Positions 23,810 to 32,443 are shown, counted from the first letter of the stretch. The stretch: DNA of 64,000 bases from Patescibacteria group bacterium (GCA_023484645.1 JAMCZZ010000028.1:46871-110870), one strand, 5' to 3'. Made by a program: numbers and translations. The notes: a model not told the origin generated them from the letters alone.

Positions 23810-25626
23810 CCTTCAAGAACTTGCTTGCTGGGATCGGTGTTTATTATTTTATCTTCGGTATAAGAAGCTACTACTTTCATCGCTACGTGGTTCAAACCAG
23901 CGAAGAACAAACCCTCTCCCACGTCTGATTCAAGCAGTAAATATTTTTCCCCTTCGGTTAAATTAAATACTTCTGAAACAATGTCAATCGAAGCGGTGGA
24001 CTGCTTCATTAGAATTTGCATTGAGGAGTTGGCAACCACTGCTTTTCCATATTTACTGCCTAAAAAGTCTTCAACATCTTGGCTGATAATAGTCAGGCCA
24101 AGATAATATTTTCTTGATCTTTTGGCTAGTCCATGCAAGAATTTGGCCGAGTCTTCGTACTGCATCATCCACCAGGCTTCATCAATGATCATGATTCTTT
24201 TCTTCATATCCATTCGTATTTTTGTCCAGATGTAATCAAGAATTGTATACATTGCAACTGGCCGAAGCTGCTCTTCCAAGTCGCGCACAGAAAAGACAAC
24301 AAAACCGGGATTTAGCTGAAAGTTTGTTTTTTGGTTATATAGCGAAGCAAATGTTCCTTCAACATATTTTGAAAGTCGCGCTCGGAGTGATTCAGTCCCC
24401 GCCATGTTGGCCAGAACATTGTAGAAATCTTGCATAAGAGGCGGTTCATTGTTCTGACTTTCAGGGTCTATAGTGATATCTTTTAAGGCGTAAGTTTCGT
24501 AAATGGCTTTGTCTACCACGGCATCTTCTTCTGGATTAAGCCCTCCGACCATCAAATTAATCAACCCGTGTAATGAGGCAATTGTAGAGCGGAGCACGTC
24601 TTCACCGGATTCCTGCGCTCCGACGGGAAGATCAAACGGATTTATTCTTTTATTAGAATTTAAAGATATCTCTAAATAGCTTCCCCCGACCGATTCGCAG
24701 AGTGCTTTGTATTCATTTTCCGGATCAATTACGATTACATCGGTGCCGAGCATCAAGTACCGGAGCGCTTCAAGTTTTACAAAGTAAGATTTGCCTGAAC
24801 CAGATTTGGCAAATATTACAGTATTCGCATTTTCTAAATTAAACCGGTCAAAAATAATTAAGGAATTATTGTGCCTGTTTATTCCATAAAGAATTCCGTC
24901 GTCTTGAGTTAGTTCTGTCGAGGTGAATGGAAAAGTAGAGGATAGAGAGCCGGTATCAAAATTGCGCAAAACGTTTAATTCGTCTGCCATAAGGGGCAAC
25001 GTTGAAGTGAATCCTTGTTCCATCTGAAATAGAGCTTCTTTAGTATAGATTAAGAGACCGCCTAAAGTAGATTCTAGCTGTTCAGTAACTGTCTTTAACT
25101 CCTCCAGCGAACTTGCATAAATAGTAAAATATAAACCGAATTGAAAAAGCCTCACTTCACCTCGTTGCAGCACGTCTCGAAGCGCTTCCACGTCTCCCAA
25201 AGCAGTTTCCATCTCAGGGTCCCTTGGAGAGCCTTTTTCTTGGCCTATCATCATTGAAGACTCGATTTTGCCGACCTGTTTTTTAAGATCTGTCATTACA
25301 TCTTTGGACTCGAGAGGATGGATATGCATTCCGATATCAATCGTAATGTCGTAGTTGATAATAGGTGAGAGCCAATTTGTTTCAATGTATCTTGGATAAG
25401 TGAAGACAAATAATGTTTTAGTGAACAGAGGCCCGATCTGAAGATAGTTGGAGTTAACGACAAAAGCTGCCGGAGCAATAATGTCTCTGACGGAAGAAGT
25501 TCCTTTGGCAAGCTCCTCAGGAGGAATCCCCATCGCCGCAATGTTTTCCCTGCTTCTTATGTTCGATTGAGCAATAGCTCTGGGATCGGCGTTAGTGTCT
25601 TGTGTGTTGTTTTCTAAATCTGCCAT
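23806..25626 (-). CDS. virB4: VirB4/TraC-family conjugative ATPase
   Basis: A 606-residue ATPase that energises assembly and transport in type IV secretion. The N-terminal half is the CagE/TrbE/VirB domain (QRGEVRLFQFGLYFTIYASS), the C-terminal half the motor domain. Walker A is AKSGSGKS (about 275-282) and Walker B is RIMIIDEAWW; IISQDVEDFLGSKYGKAVV follows as in VirB4 proteins. The ATG at 25626 has AAGG at good distance; an in-frame TTG at 25647 is less likely. It is flanked by its associated protein and the wall hydrolase. It is the most strongly conserved gene of the locus and the best marker for calling it a T4SS. Confidence 0.95.
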   Translation of the reverse strand: MADLENNTQDTNADPRAIAQSNIRSRENIAAMGIPPEELAKGTSSVRDIIAPAAFVVNSNYLQIGPLFTKTLFVFTYPRYIETNWLSPIINYDITIDIGMHIHPLESKDVMTDLKKQVGKIESSMMIGQEKGSPRDPEMETALGDVEALRDVLQRGEVRLFQFGLYFTIYASSLEELKTVTEQLESTLGGLLIYTKEALFQMEQGFTSTLPLMADELNVLRNFDTGSLSSTFPFTSTELTQDDGILYGINRHNNSLIIFDRFNLENANTVIFAKSGSGKSYFVKLEALRYLMLGTDVIVIDPENEYKALCESVGGSYLEISLNSNKRINPFDLPVGAQESGEDVLRSTIASLHGLINLMVGGLNPEEDAVVDKAIYETYALKDITIDPESQNNEPPLMQDFYNVLANMAGTESLRARLSKYVEGTFASLYNQKTNFQLNPGFVVFSVRDLEEQLRPVAMYTILDYIWTKIRMDMKKRIMIIDEAWWMMQYEDSAKFLHGLAKRSRKYYLGLTIISQDVEDFLGSKYGKAVVANSSMQILMKQSTASIDIVSEVFNLTEGEKYLLLESDVGEGLFFAGLNHVAMKVVASYTEDKIINTDPSKQVLEG

Positions 25627-25650
25627 AGTTGCCTTGATTAATGTCAATTA

Positions 25651-26598
25651 TTAACTCCCAAACCCATTTCCTGCTTGACTGTTTGGTTCTTGGGCTTGAG
25701 GTTGCTGATTTGTAATATTGGCATCACTAGCCGGCGTTTGGGTGTTTTGAGCTGATCCATCAGCTGGCGGATTATTATTTGTTGCTTGTCCGTTGCTGTT
25801 ATCTGTTTGTCCAGCTTTTAAATCCTGTCTATGCGCAATTTGCGAATCTTGTTTCTGCTTTTGTTGAACAATTGCCGTGTTATCAATTACTGCTTCCTCC
25901 ACTGGTTTTTGCTCAGCTCCAAGCCCTTTTTTCTCATTGGCATCTGCAATGAACGAAGAGGTCAACTGATCAGCATTTTCAACTCTCTCTTTTCCTGCTA
26001 TCTCTGGATTGTAAACTTTATAAAATAATTCAATAATTTCTTCAGTGTTTAATTGAACGCATTGTATCCCCATACCGCCAAGACCGAGAGCGATAGTGTT
26101 GGCTCTTTGTGTTAGCTCCTCCTTGTGCCTCTTTAGTTCTTCTTCGTTAACTCGTACCGGCCCCGCTGCAGGTTTCTTGAATATTTTTTCAAAAACAGTT
26201 CCTTTGCTTAAAGAGACGGGCTGATAGGGAATAACCACATAAAAATTCTTTTTCATTATATTGGCGACATTGATCAAGTTACCAACAAAATCGATGTAAT
26301 CGATTGCCTGCATTTTAATTAATTCATTGGTTTGCTTGTCTTTTAAATCACTGACTTTCTTTAGATAGGGGGTTAGGTCTAACTTCTTTGATTGCATCAC
26401 AATTTGTATCGGGAAATGAAGTGAATTCAAAAAACTTTGATATTGAAAAACCAGCGAATTTTGCTCCTGCTCGCTCTTTAGAGCAAAGTTAATAGTTGAG
26501 CAAGATAAAATAAAGCGGTAACCGCCATCATCTAAAAAGACGATCCCGTCCTTAATCCCTGCAATTTTAATATTCGATTGTGTTGAAGTAGGCTTCAT
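25651..26598 (-). CDS. VirB4-associated protein with glutamine/asparagine-rich tail
   Basis: A 315-residue cytoplasmic protein. Residues 10-220 resemble the first part of TraC/VirB4-type proteins (NFALKSEQEQNSLVFQYQSF, then LDLTPYLKKVSDL and FYVVIPYQPVSLSKG) but contain no nucleotide-binding motif. The last 90 residues are disordered, rich in Q, N, A and P, and include a degenerate family C repeat (25756-25771). CPR secretion loci regularly place such a gene between PrgI and VirB4. It probably partners VirB4. It overlaps neither neighbour but lies close to both (3 bp from prgI). Confidence 0.75.
   Translation of the reverse strand: MKPTSTQSNIKIAGIKDGIVFLDDGGYRFILSCSTINFALKSEQEQNSLVFQYQSFLNSLHFPIQIVMQSKKLDLTPYLKKVSDLKDKQTNELIKMQAIDYIDFVGNLINVANIMKKNFYVVIPYQPVSLSKGTVFEKIFKKPAAGPVRVNEEELKRHKEELTQRANTIALGLGGMGIQCVQLNTEEIIELFYKVYNPEIAGKERVENADQLTSSFIADANEKKGLGAEQKPVEEAVIDNTAIVQQKQKQDSQIAHRQDLKAGQTDNSNGQATNNNPPADGSAQNTQTPASDANITNQQPQAQEPNSQAGNGFGS
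25756..25771. repeat. Degenerate family C palindrome inside a coding sequence
   Basis: TCCATCAGCTGGCGGA differs from family C at two positions. It is translated as part of the disordered tail of the VirB4-associated protein. Confidence 0.5.
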
Positions 26599-26601
26599 CT
26601 T

Positions 26602-27012
26602 TCAATCTCGCCCTTTAGTAGAATCGATTTTTTCTGCAAAACTGTGTATTTGTTCATGAGTAAATTGCTTGGTTGGAGCTATATTCTGCTTTGTAATTTT
26701 TGGCTGATAAATTTCTACGCTTAGATCGGAATTAGCATCATGATGCCAAATACGGCTTTTAGGCGTTGTCGAAAAATAAAAGAGAGAGATCAGAAAATCA
26801 AGAAAAGGCCGTTCGTTAACTTTCAGAAAAATCATCGCCAGCACAAAAAGCGCTATTGGCAGAACCAAAACATATGAGAAAGGCTTGGGAATTGTACTGT
26901 AAATTGCATAGCAAACTCCGCCTCCAATGACAGCATAAATAAACTGAACCATCGTAAGAGGACCTAAGATTCTGTCTTGCATATCTATATTTTGCGGAAC
27001 TTTAAATTGCAC
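26602..27012 (-). CDS. prgI: PrgI-family membrane protein
   Basis: A 136-residue PrgI-family protein. It opens with the typical FKVPQNIDMQDRILGPLTMVQF, followed by two membrane helices (about 25-43 and 46-64) and the conserved NERPFLDFL. PrgI proteins accompany VirB4 in Gram-positive and CPR conjugation loci and probably hold an inner-membrane position like VirB3. The start codon touches the end of the GIY-YIG gene by one base, so translation may be coupled. Confidence 0.92.
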   Translation of the reverse strand: MQFKVPQNIDMQDRILGPLTMVQFIYAVIGGGVCYAIYSTIPKPFSYVLVLPIALFVLAMIFLKVNERPFLDFLISLFYFSTTPKSRIWHHDANSDLSVEIYQPKITKQNIAPTKQFTHEQIHSFAEKIDSTKGRD

Positions 27013-27290
27013 TACAACCTACCTGTTGAATAATTAATAATTCTATTTCGAATATATCTTTTACCCCAAGATGTTTTTAGATATTTTTCTCTCTTTGTAG
27101 CATCTTTTTGGCTTAGACATCCTTCGAAATAGACTAGCTTAAGAGGGGCCCTGTTTTTTGTGGATTCTACATCGCCGCTATTATGCGCCAGAATTCTCGA
27201 GCGTAAATCTTTGGTATAACCAGTATAAAACTCATGATCTAGCTCGGATTCTAGGACGTAGATGTAGTAGTATTTATTATTAATATTCAA
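27012..27290 (-). CDS. Single-domain GIY-YIG nuclease
   Basis: A 92-residue GIY-YIG protein: YYIYVLESELDHEFYTGYTK gives the two-part signature (as YIY...YTG), followed by the catalytic arginine region LRSRILAHN and a conserved KREKYLKTSWGK. It resembles the small UPF0213/URI-type nucleases scattered through CPR genomes. No ATG is available; TTG at 27290 is used, with GGAGGG upstream. It is the first gene after the nested-hairpin leader of the secretion operon. That is an odd place for it and could mean insertion of a selfish gene or a role in DNA handling. Confidence 0.85.
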   Translation of the reverse strand: MNINNKYYYIYVLESELDHEFYTGYTKDLRSRILAHNSGDVESTKNRAPLKLVYFEGCLSQKDATKREKYLKTSWGKRYIRNRIINYSTGRL

Positions 27291-27307
27291 CAGGTTAAAC
27301 CCTCCTC

Positions 27308-27373
27308 GCCCCGTTTGATACCCCGTTTGATATTGCGAAGCAATTATCCAACAAGGGGTTATCTAACTGGGGC
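27308..27373 (-). promoter_or_regulatory. Nested double hairpin in the T4SS operon leader
   Basis: On the minus strand an outer GCCCC/GGGGC hairpin (27308-27373) encloses a complete inner copy (27321-27358) with CCCC/GGGG ends, the loop sequences TTGGATAAT / ATCAAAC and an inner TTGC-TTC-GCAA stem. This is the same design as the single hairpin at 20920-20957. AGGAGG follows. Confidence 0.6.
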
Positions 27374-27376
27374 TTT

Positions 27377-27409
27377 ACCCTGCTCGATGATGTGTCTATC
27401 TAGCAGGGT
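27377..27409 (-). promoter_or_regulatory. First leader hairpin of the T4SS operon
   Basis: ACCCTGCT pairs with AGCAGGGT around a 17-nt loop containing TAGATA and ATCATC, echoing the internal loops of the next hairpins. Confidence 0.5.
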
Positions 27410-27422
27410 TACCATCAAAAAT

Positions 27423-27431
27423 ATTATAGCA
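27423..27431 (-). promoter_or_regulatory. Extended -10 promoter of the T4SS operon
   Basis: The minus strand reads TGCTATAAT, a perfect extended -10 element. No good -35 is present, which is usual for this promoter class. The transcript would carry a ~125-nt structured leader. Confidence 0.6.
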
Positions 27432-27534
27432 TAAATAAATAGAAAAAAAGAAAACCAATTAATAATTACTGTCATCGCAAGGAGTATTATCACGAAGTGA
27501 GTTAAGCAATTATCCATCCTTTGTTAATTTTATT

Positions 27535-27578
27535 AAAGTTCCGTGAAAACGCACGATCGTGTATATTTGCGGAACTTT
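27535..27578. promoter_or_regulatory. Operator-like palindrome O1
   Basis: A 44-bp imperfect palindrome with outer arms AAAGTTCCG/CGGAACTTT and core CACGATCGTG. It overlaps the -35 box (27567-27572) of the PaaX-like gene. A near copy (O2) lies beyond the gene's 3' end. Confidence 0.75.
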
Positions 27579-27595
27579 GATGGATGCGGTAATAT
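27567..27595 (+). promoter_or_regulatory. Promoter of the PaaX-like gene, apparently leaderless
   Basis: TTGCGG (27567-27572) and TAATAT (27590-27595) are 17 bp apart; six bases then lead to the ATG. The -35 lies inside the right arm of palindrome O1, so binding there should block transcription. Confidence 0.6.
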
Positions 27596-27601
27596 TAAAA
27601 T

Positions 27602-28150
27602 ATGGATAAAAAACAAAAAGTTGGTAATTTAACAATTGAGATTTTAGATTTTTTCTTGGGAATTCCCGAGGCAATAGTTTCTGGGTTTGACCGCAAAGGA
27701 TTTTATCGAATCATGCAGGGAATGCCTGCAGAAAAGTCTTTAACTGTATCAAACATTTGTAAAATATTTCACTCGTTCAAAAAAAGCGGCTATATAGAAA
27801 TCATAAATGCTAATCAAAATGAATCGATCAGATTTACGAACAAAGCGCAGTTGGCAATCATAGATAAATTAGCAGAGAGGCACAAAACCGATAATAAATA
27901 TTGTTTGATCTCATTTGATATTCCAGAAAAATTTAGATCGAATCGAGACAAATTTCGTCGTGTCATCAAAAGGATGGGGTTTTGTCAGATTCAAAAAAGT
28001 TTATGGGTTTGCGATCGCAGTGTTGGCTGGTTAATTGAATTAGCCGCCAAGGAATACAGAGTAAGCGATTATGTGGTTTATATAATTTCAGAGAGAACAA
28101 ATATTGATCAAACCATTCCTCAATTATTGGCTAAAAGAATTAGTAGATAA
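27602..28150 (+). CDS. PaaX-family transcriptional regulator with Cas2-like C-terminal domain
   Basis: A 182-residue protein. An N-terminal winged-helix region (about 10-90) has a short wing before residue 90. The C-terminal part begins YCLISFDIPEKFRSNRDKFR and continues RMGFCQIQKSLWVC, the ferredoxin-like Cas2 fold that PaaX repressors share. CPR copies are often mislabelled Cas2; no CRISPR array or cas gene is present here. It opposes the surrounding minus-strand secretion genes and lies between two copies of one palindrome. Autorepression, with possible control of the T4SS operon, is the simplest reading. Confidence 0.85.
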   Translation: MDKKQKVGNLTIEILDFFLGIPEAIVSGFDRKGFYRIMQGMPAEKSLTVSNICKIFHSFKKSGYIEIINANQNESIRFTNKAQLAIIDKLAERHKTDNKYCLISFDIPEKFRSNRDKFRRVIKRMGFCQIQKSLWVCDRSVGWLIELAAKEYRVSDYVVYIISERTNIDQTIPQLLAKRISR

Positions 28151-28181
28151 TAACTAGGCAGAATAGGGCACACTACATTCT

Positions 28182-28223
28182 AAGTTCGGCAGAAATACAC
28201 GATCGTGTACTTTCACGGAAGAA
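28182..28223. promoter_or_regulatory. Operator-like palindrome O2
   Basis: Shares the core TACACGATCGTG and most of both arms with O1, in inverted orientation. It lies 35 bp past the regulator's stop, in the gap before the convergent 109-residue gene, with no obvious promoter next to it. The rest of the gap (28224-28395) shows nothing else I can support. Confidence 0.7.
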
Positions 28224-28395
28224 TAAACTAGTAGTTTGGAGGCTAGAAGATTCTAACATAAACAAAATAGATCTTTAAGGAAGATAAATTTTCAGTATAT
28301 AGAATCTATTATATTTGCTGAGTTATTTTTCCAAAGGGCAAGAATGTTTACTTCTTCGCCGACACTCTTTTTCGTTTCTTAAGTCTAGAAAAATT

Positions 28396-28725
28396 TTATT
28401 TTGAGAAATTGCCTAATCCAGATTCTTCTTCGATTCCTTTGGCGAGGTCTCCAAAGTTTTTTAAAATACTTTCTCCGTTTCCACCACTCTGGCGTGGTAT
28501 GGCAGGTTTCGACATGCTTGAAGACTTTTGCACCGTACTTTTTTTCGCCATTTCAGATTGACTAACCATAGAGCCGGCACCTTCGGTTCCAGAGCCTGAA
28601 CTTCCACTATCGGTCTCACCTCCGCTGTCATTATCAGGTAACTCTACTGTATCTTGGATTGGTTGTTCCTGTTCATCTTCTTCTATCCCGATATCCTTCA
28701 TGCTTAATCCTGGTTCACCTTCCAC
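28396..28725 (-). CDS. Small acidic low-complexity protein, unknown
   Basis: A 109-residue protein I do not recognise. The N-terminal 60 residues are strongly acidic, with a serine/glycine linker (about 55-68); the C-terminal half is basic to neutral, with a final amphipathic segment ILKNFGDLAKGIEEE. There is no signal peptide or membrane helix. It starts at GTG with AAAGGAGAACC directly upstream, 12 bp after the 292-residue gene, so it belongs to the same operon. A chaperone or adaptor for the adjacent VirB6-like protein is possible but unsupported. Confidence 0.6.
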   Translation of the reverse strand: MEGEPGLSMKDIGIEEDEQEQPIQDTVELPDNDSGGETDSGSSGSGTEGAGSMVSQSEMAKKSTVQKSSSMSKPAIPRQSGGNGESILKNFGDLAKGIEEESGLGNFSK

Positions 28726-28737
28726 GGTTCTCCTTTC

Positions 28738-29616
28738 TTATCGTGCCTTAGTTTTTAAGGGAAGAATTTTGCTGAATCTCTCTATCTCATCCATGTCTAA
28801 TAAGTCGTTGAATTTAATTTCGCCGAAATGTTTTAGAAGAGATTTAAAAGCATATCCTGAATCATTCGGAGACATTTTTTTAGCGATCAATTCTAATTTG
28901 ATATCACATGCCATGTGCACAGCTAATGTGTAGTCGAGTATTGTAGTGAAATCAGGATTTTCTTCAATTTTTTTTATATCAAGATTTACTCGATTTGTTA
29001 GTCTGTAAAACTGTTGTATTTTTGGAATGAGATTCTTTCTATTTTCTGAATATGGCATACCAAAGACAGGACTTGAATTTAATTGGGCCAGAATATCCAA
29101 TGATAATTTATTAATAGTGCCGATTTTATCTGGATCAGTTTCCTTAAATAAAGTAAAGTATTCATGTAACACCTTTACAAGGTTTAAAACTTGTAAGTAG
29201 CAGTTGTTGTATATTCCTTTCTTAACTTCATTGGCTCTTTTAGCCAAAATTTTCCAGCTGTATGTTTTCCTTCCTATAATTATATTTTCGGGGAAATTAA
29301 AATTTGGTCCGAACTCTCTTTTCATCTCCTCATTAGCTCTTTGGTAATCAATATTATGTAGTTTAGCTAAAATATAAATGAGTCTTGTTCTATCTTCTGG
29401 TGCTATTTCGACTGGTAATTGTTTAGATATAAAAATTGCTAACAATACTTTATGTTCGAGAATTTTATGAAGAATATTGTTATTATAAACCAGGCTTAGA
29501 AGAAGAGCGTACTCGAAATCATCAGTCTTTTTTTTCTCCTCTAAATAAGCCAAAATTGAATCAAAATTTTGATTTTCAAACATTCTGGCATACTTTGTTA
29601 TTTCTTCTTCAAACAT
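28738..29616 (-). CDS. Uncharacterised helical protein of the secretion locus
   Basis: A 292-residue soluble, mostly alpha-helical protein without recognised motif, signal or membrane segment. Its charged helices (EEEITKYARMFENQNFDSIL; DIKKIEENPDFTTILDYTLA) suggest a scaffold or binding protein. It starts 10 bp after virB6 and is followed 12 bp later by the acidic 109-residue gene, so the three are one transcription unit. Low G+C and A/T-ending codons match the neighbours. Confidence 0.7.
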   Translation of the reverse strand: MFEEEITKYARMFENQNFDSILAYLEEKKKTDDFEYALLLSLVYNNNILHKILEHKVLLAIFISKQLPVEIAPEDRTRLIYILAKLHNIDYQRANEEMKREFGPNFNFPENIIIGRKTYSWKILAKRANEVKKGIYNNCYLQVLNLVKVLHEYFTLFKETDPDKIGTINKLSLDILAQLNSSPVFGMPYSENRKNLIPKIQQFYRLTNRVNLDIKKIEENPDFTTILDYTLAVHMACDIKLELIAKKMSPNDSGYAFKSLLKHFGEIKFNDLLDMDEIERFSKILPLKTKAR

Positions 29617-29626
29617 AATTTATTGG

Positions 29627-32431
29627 TTATCTAACGTCTAACTTTCTATCCACCTTCTTGTGCTCTCTAAGCTTTTGGATGAACGAACCAGTTTCTTGGT
29701 TTAAAATTTCTATTGAATCACGAATGCCTGCGATTGTTCCAGTTCTTAACATGCCCTTACCTTCTTGTCTGTTTCTAAAATCATGAGGCAAAGAATTTTT
29801 AGCAGTTTTAGTAAGTAGACTAACTAGCTTTTCGTCATCGCCCTTAAATCCAATTTTAATTTCCCCATTTTTATCATAGCTGATATCTACTGATTGATTA
29901 ATCTCTTCAATATCTGCCTGGGTTCTTGAGGACAAATCAAGTTTTAGCTGGTTTTCTGCGATATTTAAAAATTCTTCATCATTATCTCTTAGGTCTTGTA
30001 TCTGAAGTTTAAAATCATTTCCTGATTTTACTTCTTGTCCTAACTGCTTCAGTCTTGCTTTAGCTGCAGCCTCTAAGCTGTCGCTTAAAGTGGCATTTAG
30101 CGATTGTTTATAGCTGATTCGTTGGCTTTCAGCGATATAGTTTAAAACTCTGTTTTTACCATCTTCCGTTTCTGCTCCGTGGTAGGCTTCATTAAGGGTG
30201 TCGAATAACATTTGATATATTTGTGGAGCATTAACATCGTTCGCGCTTACAGCGGCATTAAACAGAGCACCAACGGCATCTTTCATATCATTCGTCATCG
30301 CTCCAATCTCACCAGTCACTAATTGTTTTGTTAAGCTTTTAAATTTATGTTCATTGAAAGCTCGATCGACAGCCGATTCAAACGAAGACCTTTTGTTTTT
30401 TTCGGATGTCTTTTCATCATTCACAGCCCCACTGACACTTTTTCTGCCTCTTGTATACATTAAGTGTTTAATGTCTTCTGGCATATAATCATAGCCCCAA
30501 AGCTTGATAAAAGATCTGGCATCGCCAATATTTCTAGTAAGGCCTCCTTTTCCATTATCCAGCATTCTTTTGACTACTACCGCATTTTCGGTGAACTTTT
30601 GTTCAGCTTTATTATAAAGACCTTTGTCATTCTCAATGCTATCAGCAAACCTAGTAAAATCACCCTCTATTGCATGTAATTCCCTTTCCACGTCGGCCAA
30701 TTCGTCTGTAATAGATTTCCCATCTTTAGTTAGTGTCTCACCTTTATCTCTGAGTGAATTTAAGGCAAGACGTTTATCTAATGCATTTGACTGTCTAATC
30801 AGAATCATGTTTAAGTCAGCGGCTGGCAAAAAATCAGAATTACCTTTATCTTTTTTAATCTTCCCTGCGACCAACTCCATAACTTTCTCCAGTTCTTCCT
30901 CAGACGCCATACGCAAGTTTCTCATATTTGCGAGATATTTATCTCCCTTTATGATCCCTAAAGAAGTATCATTTAAATACTCATTCCCTTCTTCATTTCC
31001 ATAAGACTCAGATTGAGTAGCCAATTGGGAAATTTTAAGGTTGTTTTCTGTTGCCGTTACTCTATCTGAGTATGCATTAGTTCTTCTTGCTGCCACTCGT
31101 CCTTCTTTAGTGTTTCTTTTCCACTCAGCATCCATTTGCTTGAGTACCCATTCATATTCTCCAAAGTCAGAATTTATACTATCTTTTCTGGCAGCAATTT
31201 TGCGGCGTTTTTCAACACTCATGTACTTTGGGACCATTATTGGTTCGCCCTTCTCGTCTAACATGATATTTCCGTCTTTATCTTTCTTTACATATTCTTT
31301 ACCGCCAAGTGCTTCTCTTAACCCAGAATTGATTTTACCTTCCAGCCGTCTTGTTGCATCCGCTCTTCTATCTTGTGTGAAGAGAGCCCGCCGAGCTAAT
31401 GTGCCAAGGGGATTCTTTAAGAAAGAAGGATCTCCTCCTGCCTTATTGAAATACCAAGAACCGATATTCTCTTTCATTTCTTTAATCGCCGGATCGACCC
31501 ACTTTTCTTTTGCTTTTCTGGTAGCCCAGTTATTCCAAGCTTTTTTGCCAAAGTTCCCCCAAGCTTGCATTACCACGCCACCCATTTTAAATGGAGTGGT
31601 AATTGCAAGATAAAAACAAACTCCACCAAAAAGTATTTCTAAAAACCAGTTGCCATTAGCGATAGTAAGTAACCATCTTGAGCCAAGCCATAGCCAAAAA
31701 ACTGAAACAACTGGGAGGAATACCCACTTGGCAAAATTGCTCCACCATTGAGTAAAAACACTTTTTGTAGCTGGAAGTACAGTTGCCATAAAAGCAAGAG
31801 GAGCCAATGCTACCAAGAAATAGATCATCCAAAGTCTTATGAAAAACAAAAAAGCTAAAATATAAATGATAACACCGGAAGCAATTAGGAGTAACTGCAT
31901 TATTAAAAACCAAAATACTTGCCCGCTATCCTTTGCCATATTCGAAAAACTATCATTAGTGGGGCTAGCCCAACCATTGAGGGCGCCACCGTTCATGGCG
32001 TTTGTGAGATTGTCTTTGTTTACTCCACTGTTAATAATTCCCGACATTACGATGTTAGCTAAATCAATCAATAGCCGGCAAAAAAGAAAACTAAAATTCG
32101 CGGCAATGACAGCTAGAAGAAGCGCTGGTAAAATTTTCTTTATCCCATACGTATTTACATTGATGCGCAGAATTTGTGCAAAGGCAATGAAAATTAATAC
32201 AGCAATAATAATACCATTTACAACATTTAAAAGATCTTGCCAAACAGTTTTAATACTACCGCCCATCGTATTCAATGAAGTGTTTTGGAGAATTTTATAA
32301 GCAGGTGTAATACTGTTTGCCGGCAAAAGATCAAAAGCAAAAGCTTTTGATGGCAGAATTATTGCTAACAAAAAAAATGGTAACAACAAGAACATAAATT
32401 TTATTATCGTCCGACGATTCGTTTGATTCAT
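29627..32431 (-). CDS. virB6: VirB6/TrbL-like channel protein with long cytoplasmic tail
   Basis: A 934-residue protein. After an N-terminal signal-like helix (about 11-33) there are about six more membrane helices up to residue 300 (for example VVNGIIIAVLIFIAFAQIL and FWFLIMQLLLIASGVIIYIL), with the TrbL/VirB6-like LRLWMIYFLVALAPLAF type of segment. From about 310 to the end the protein is hydrophilic, highly charged and probably cytoplasmic, about twice the size of the membrane part. VirB6 forms the inner-membrane pore of type IV systems. It follows the secreted 526-residue gene with a 12-bp gap. Confidence 0.85.
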   Translation of the reverse strand: MNQTNRRTIIKFMFLLLPFFLLAIILPSKAFAFDLLPANSITPAYKILQNTSLNTMGGSIKTVWQDLLNVVNGIIIAVLIFIAFAQILRINVNTYGIKKILPALLLAVIAANFSFLFCRLLIDLANIVMSGIINSGVNKDNLTNAMNGGALNGWASPTNDSFSNMAKDSGQVFWFLIMQLLLIASGVIIYILAFLFFIRLWMIYFLVALAPLAFMATVLPATKSVFTQWWSNFAKWVFLPVVSVFWLWLGSRWLLTIANGNWFLEILFGGVCFYLAITTPFKMGGVVMQAWGNFGKKAWNNWATRKAKEKWVDPAIKEMKENIGSWYFNKAGGDPSFLKNPLGTLARRALFTQDRRADATRRLEGKINSGLREALGGKEYVKKDKDGNIMLDEKGEPIMVPKYMSVEKRRKIAARKDSINSDFGEYEWVLKQMDAEWKRNTKEGRVAARRTNAYSDRVTATENNLKISQLATQSESYGNEEGNEYLNDTSLGIIKGDKYLANMRNLRMASEEELEKVMELVAGKIKKDKGNSDFLPAADLNMILIRQSNALDKRLALNSLRDKGETLTKDGKSITDELADVERELHAIEGDFTRFADSIENDKGLYNKAEQKFTENAVVVKRMLDNGKGGLTRNIGDARSFIKLWGYDYMPEDIKHLMYTRGRKSVSGAVNDEKTSEKNKRSSFESAVDRAFNEHKFKSLTKQLVTGEIGAMTNDMKDAVGALFNAAVSANDVNAPQIYQMLFDTLNEAYHGAETEDGKNRVLNYIAESQRISYKQSLNATLSDSLEAAAKARLKQLGQEVKSGNDFKLQIQDLRDNDEEFLNIAENQLKLDLSSRTQADIEEINQSVDISYDKNGEIKIGFKGDDEKLVSLLTKTAKNSLPHDFRNRQEGKGMLRTGTIAGIRDSIEILNQETGSFIQKLREHKKVDRKLDVR

Positions 32432-32443
32432 TTTGTTAAAAAA

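Larger units (their letters stand above)
27291..27601. promoter_or_regulatory. Divergent control region between the T4SS operon and the PaaX-like gene
   Basis: A gene-free 311-bp stretch. From left to right it contains the nested leader hairpins of the minus-strand operon (27308-27409), an extended -10 promoter for that operon (27423-27431), an A+T-rich spacer, the 44-bp palindrome O1 (27535-27578) and the plus-strand promoter of the regulator gene. Confidence 0.75.

Noticed and set aside
25651..26598. VirB4 split into two genes
   Set aside because: The 606-residue VirB4 already has its own N-terminal domain, so the 315-residue protein is an additional partner, not the missing half.
27602..28150. 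Annotation of the PaaX-like gene as the CRISPR nuclease Cas2
   Set aside because: It has an N-terminal winged helix, no cas1 or other cas gene is near, and I found no CRISPR array anywhere in the window.
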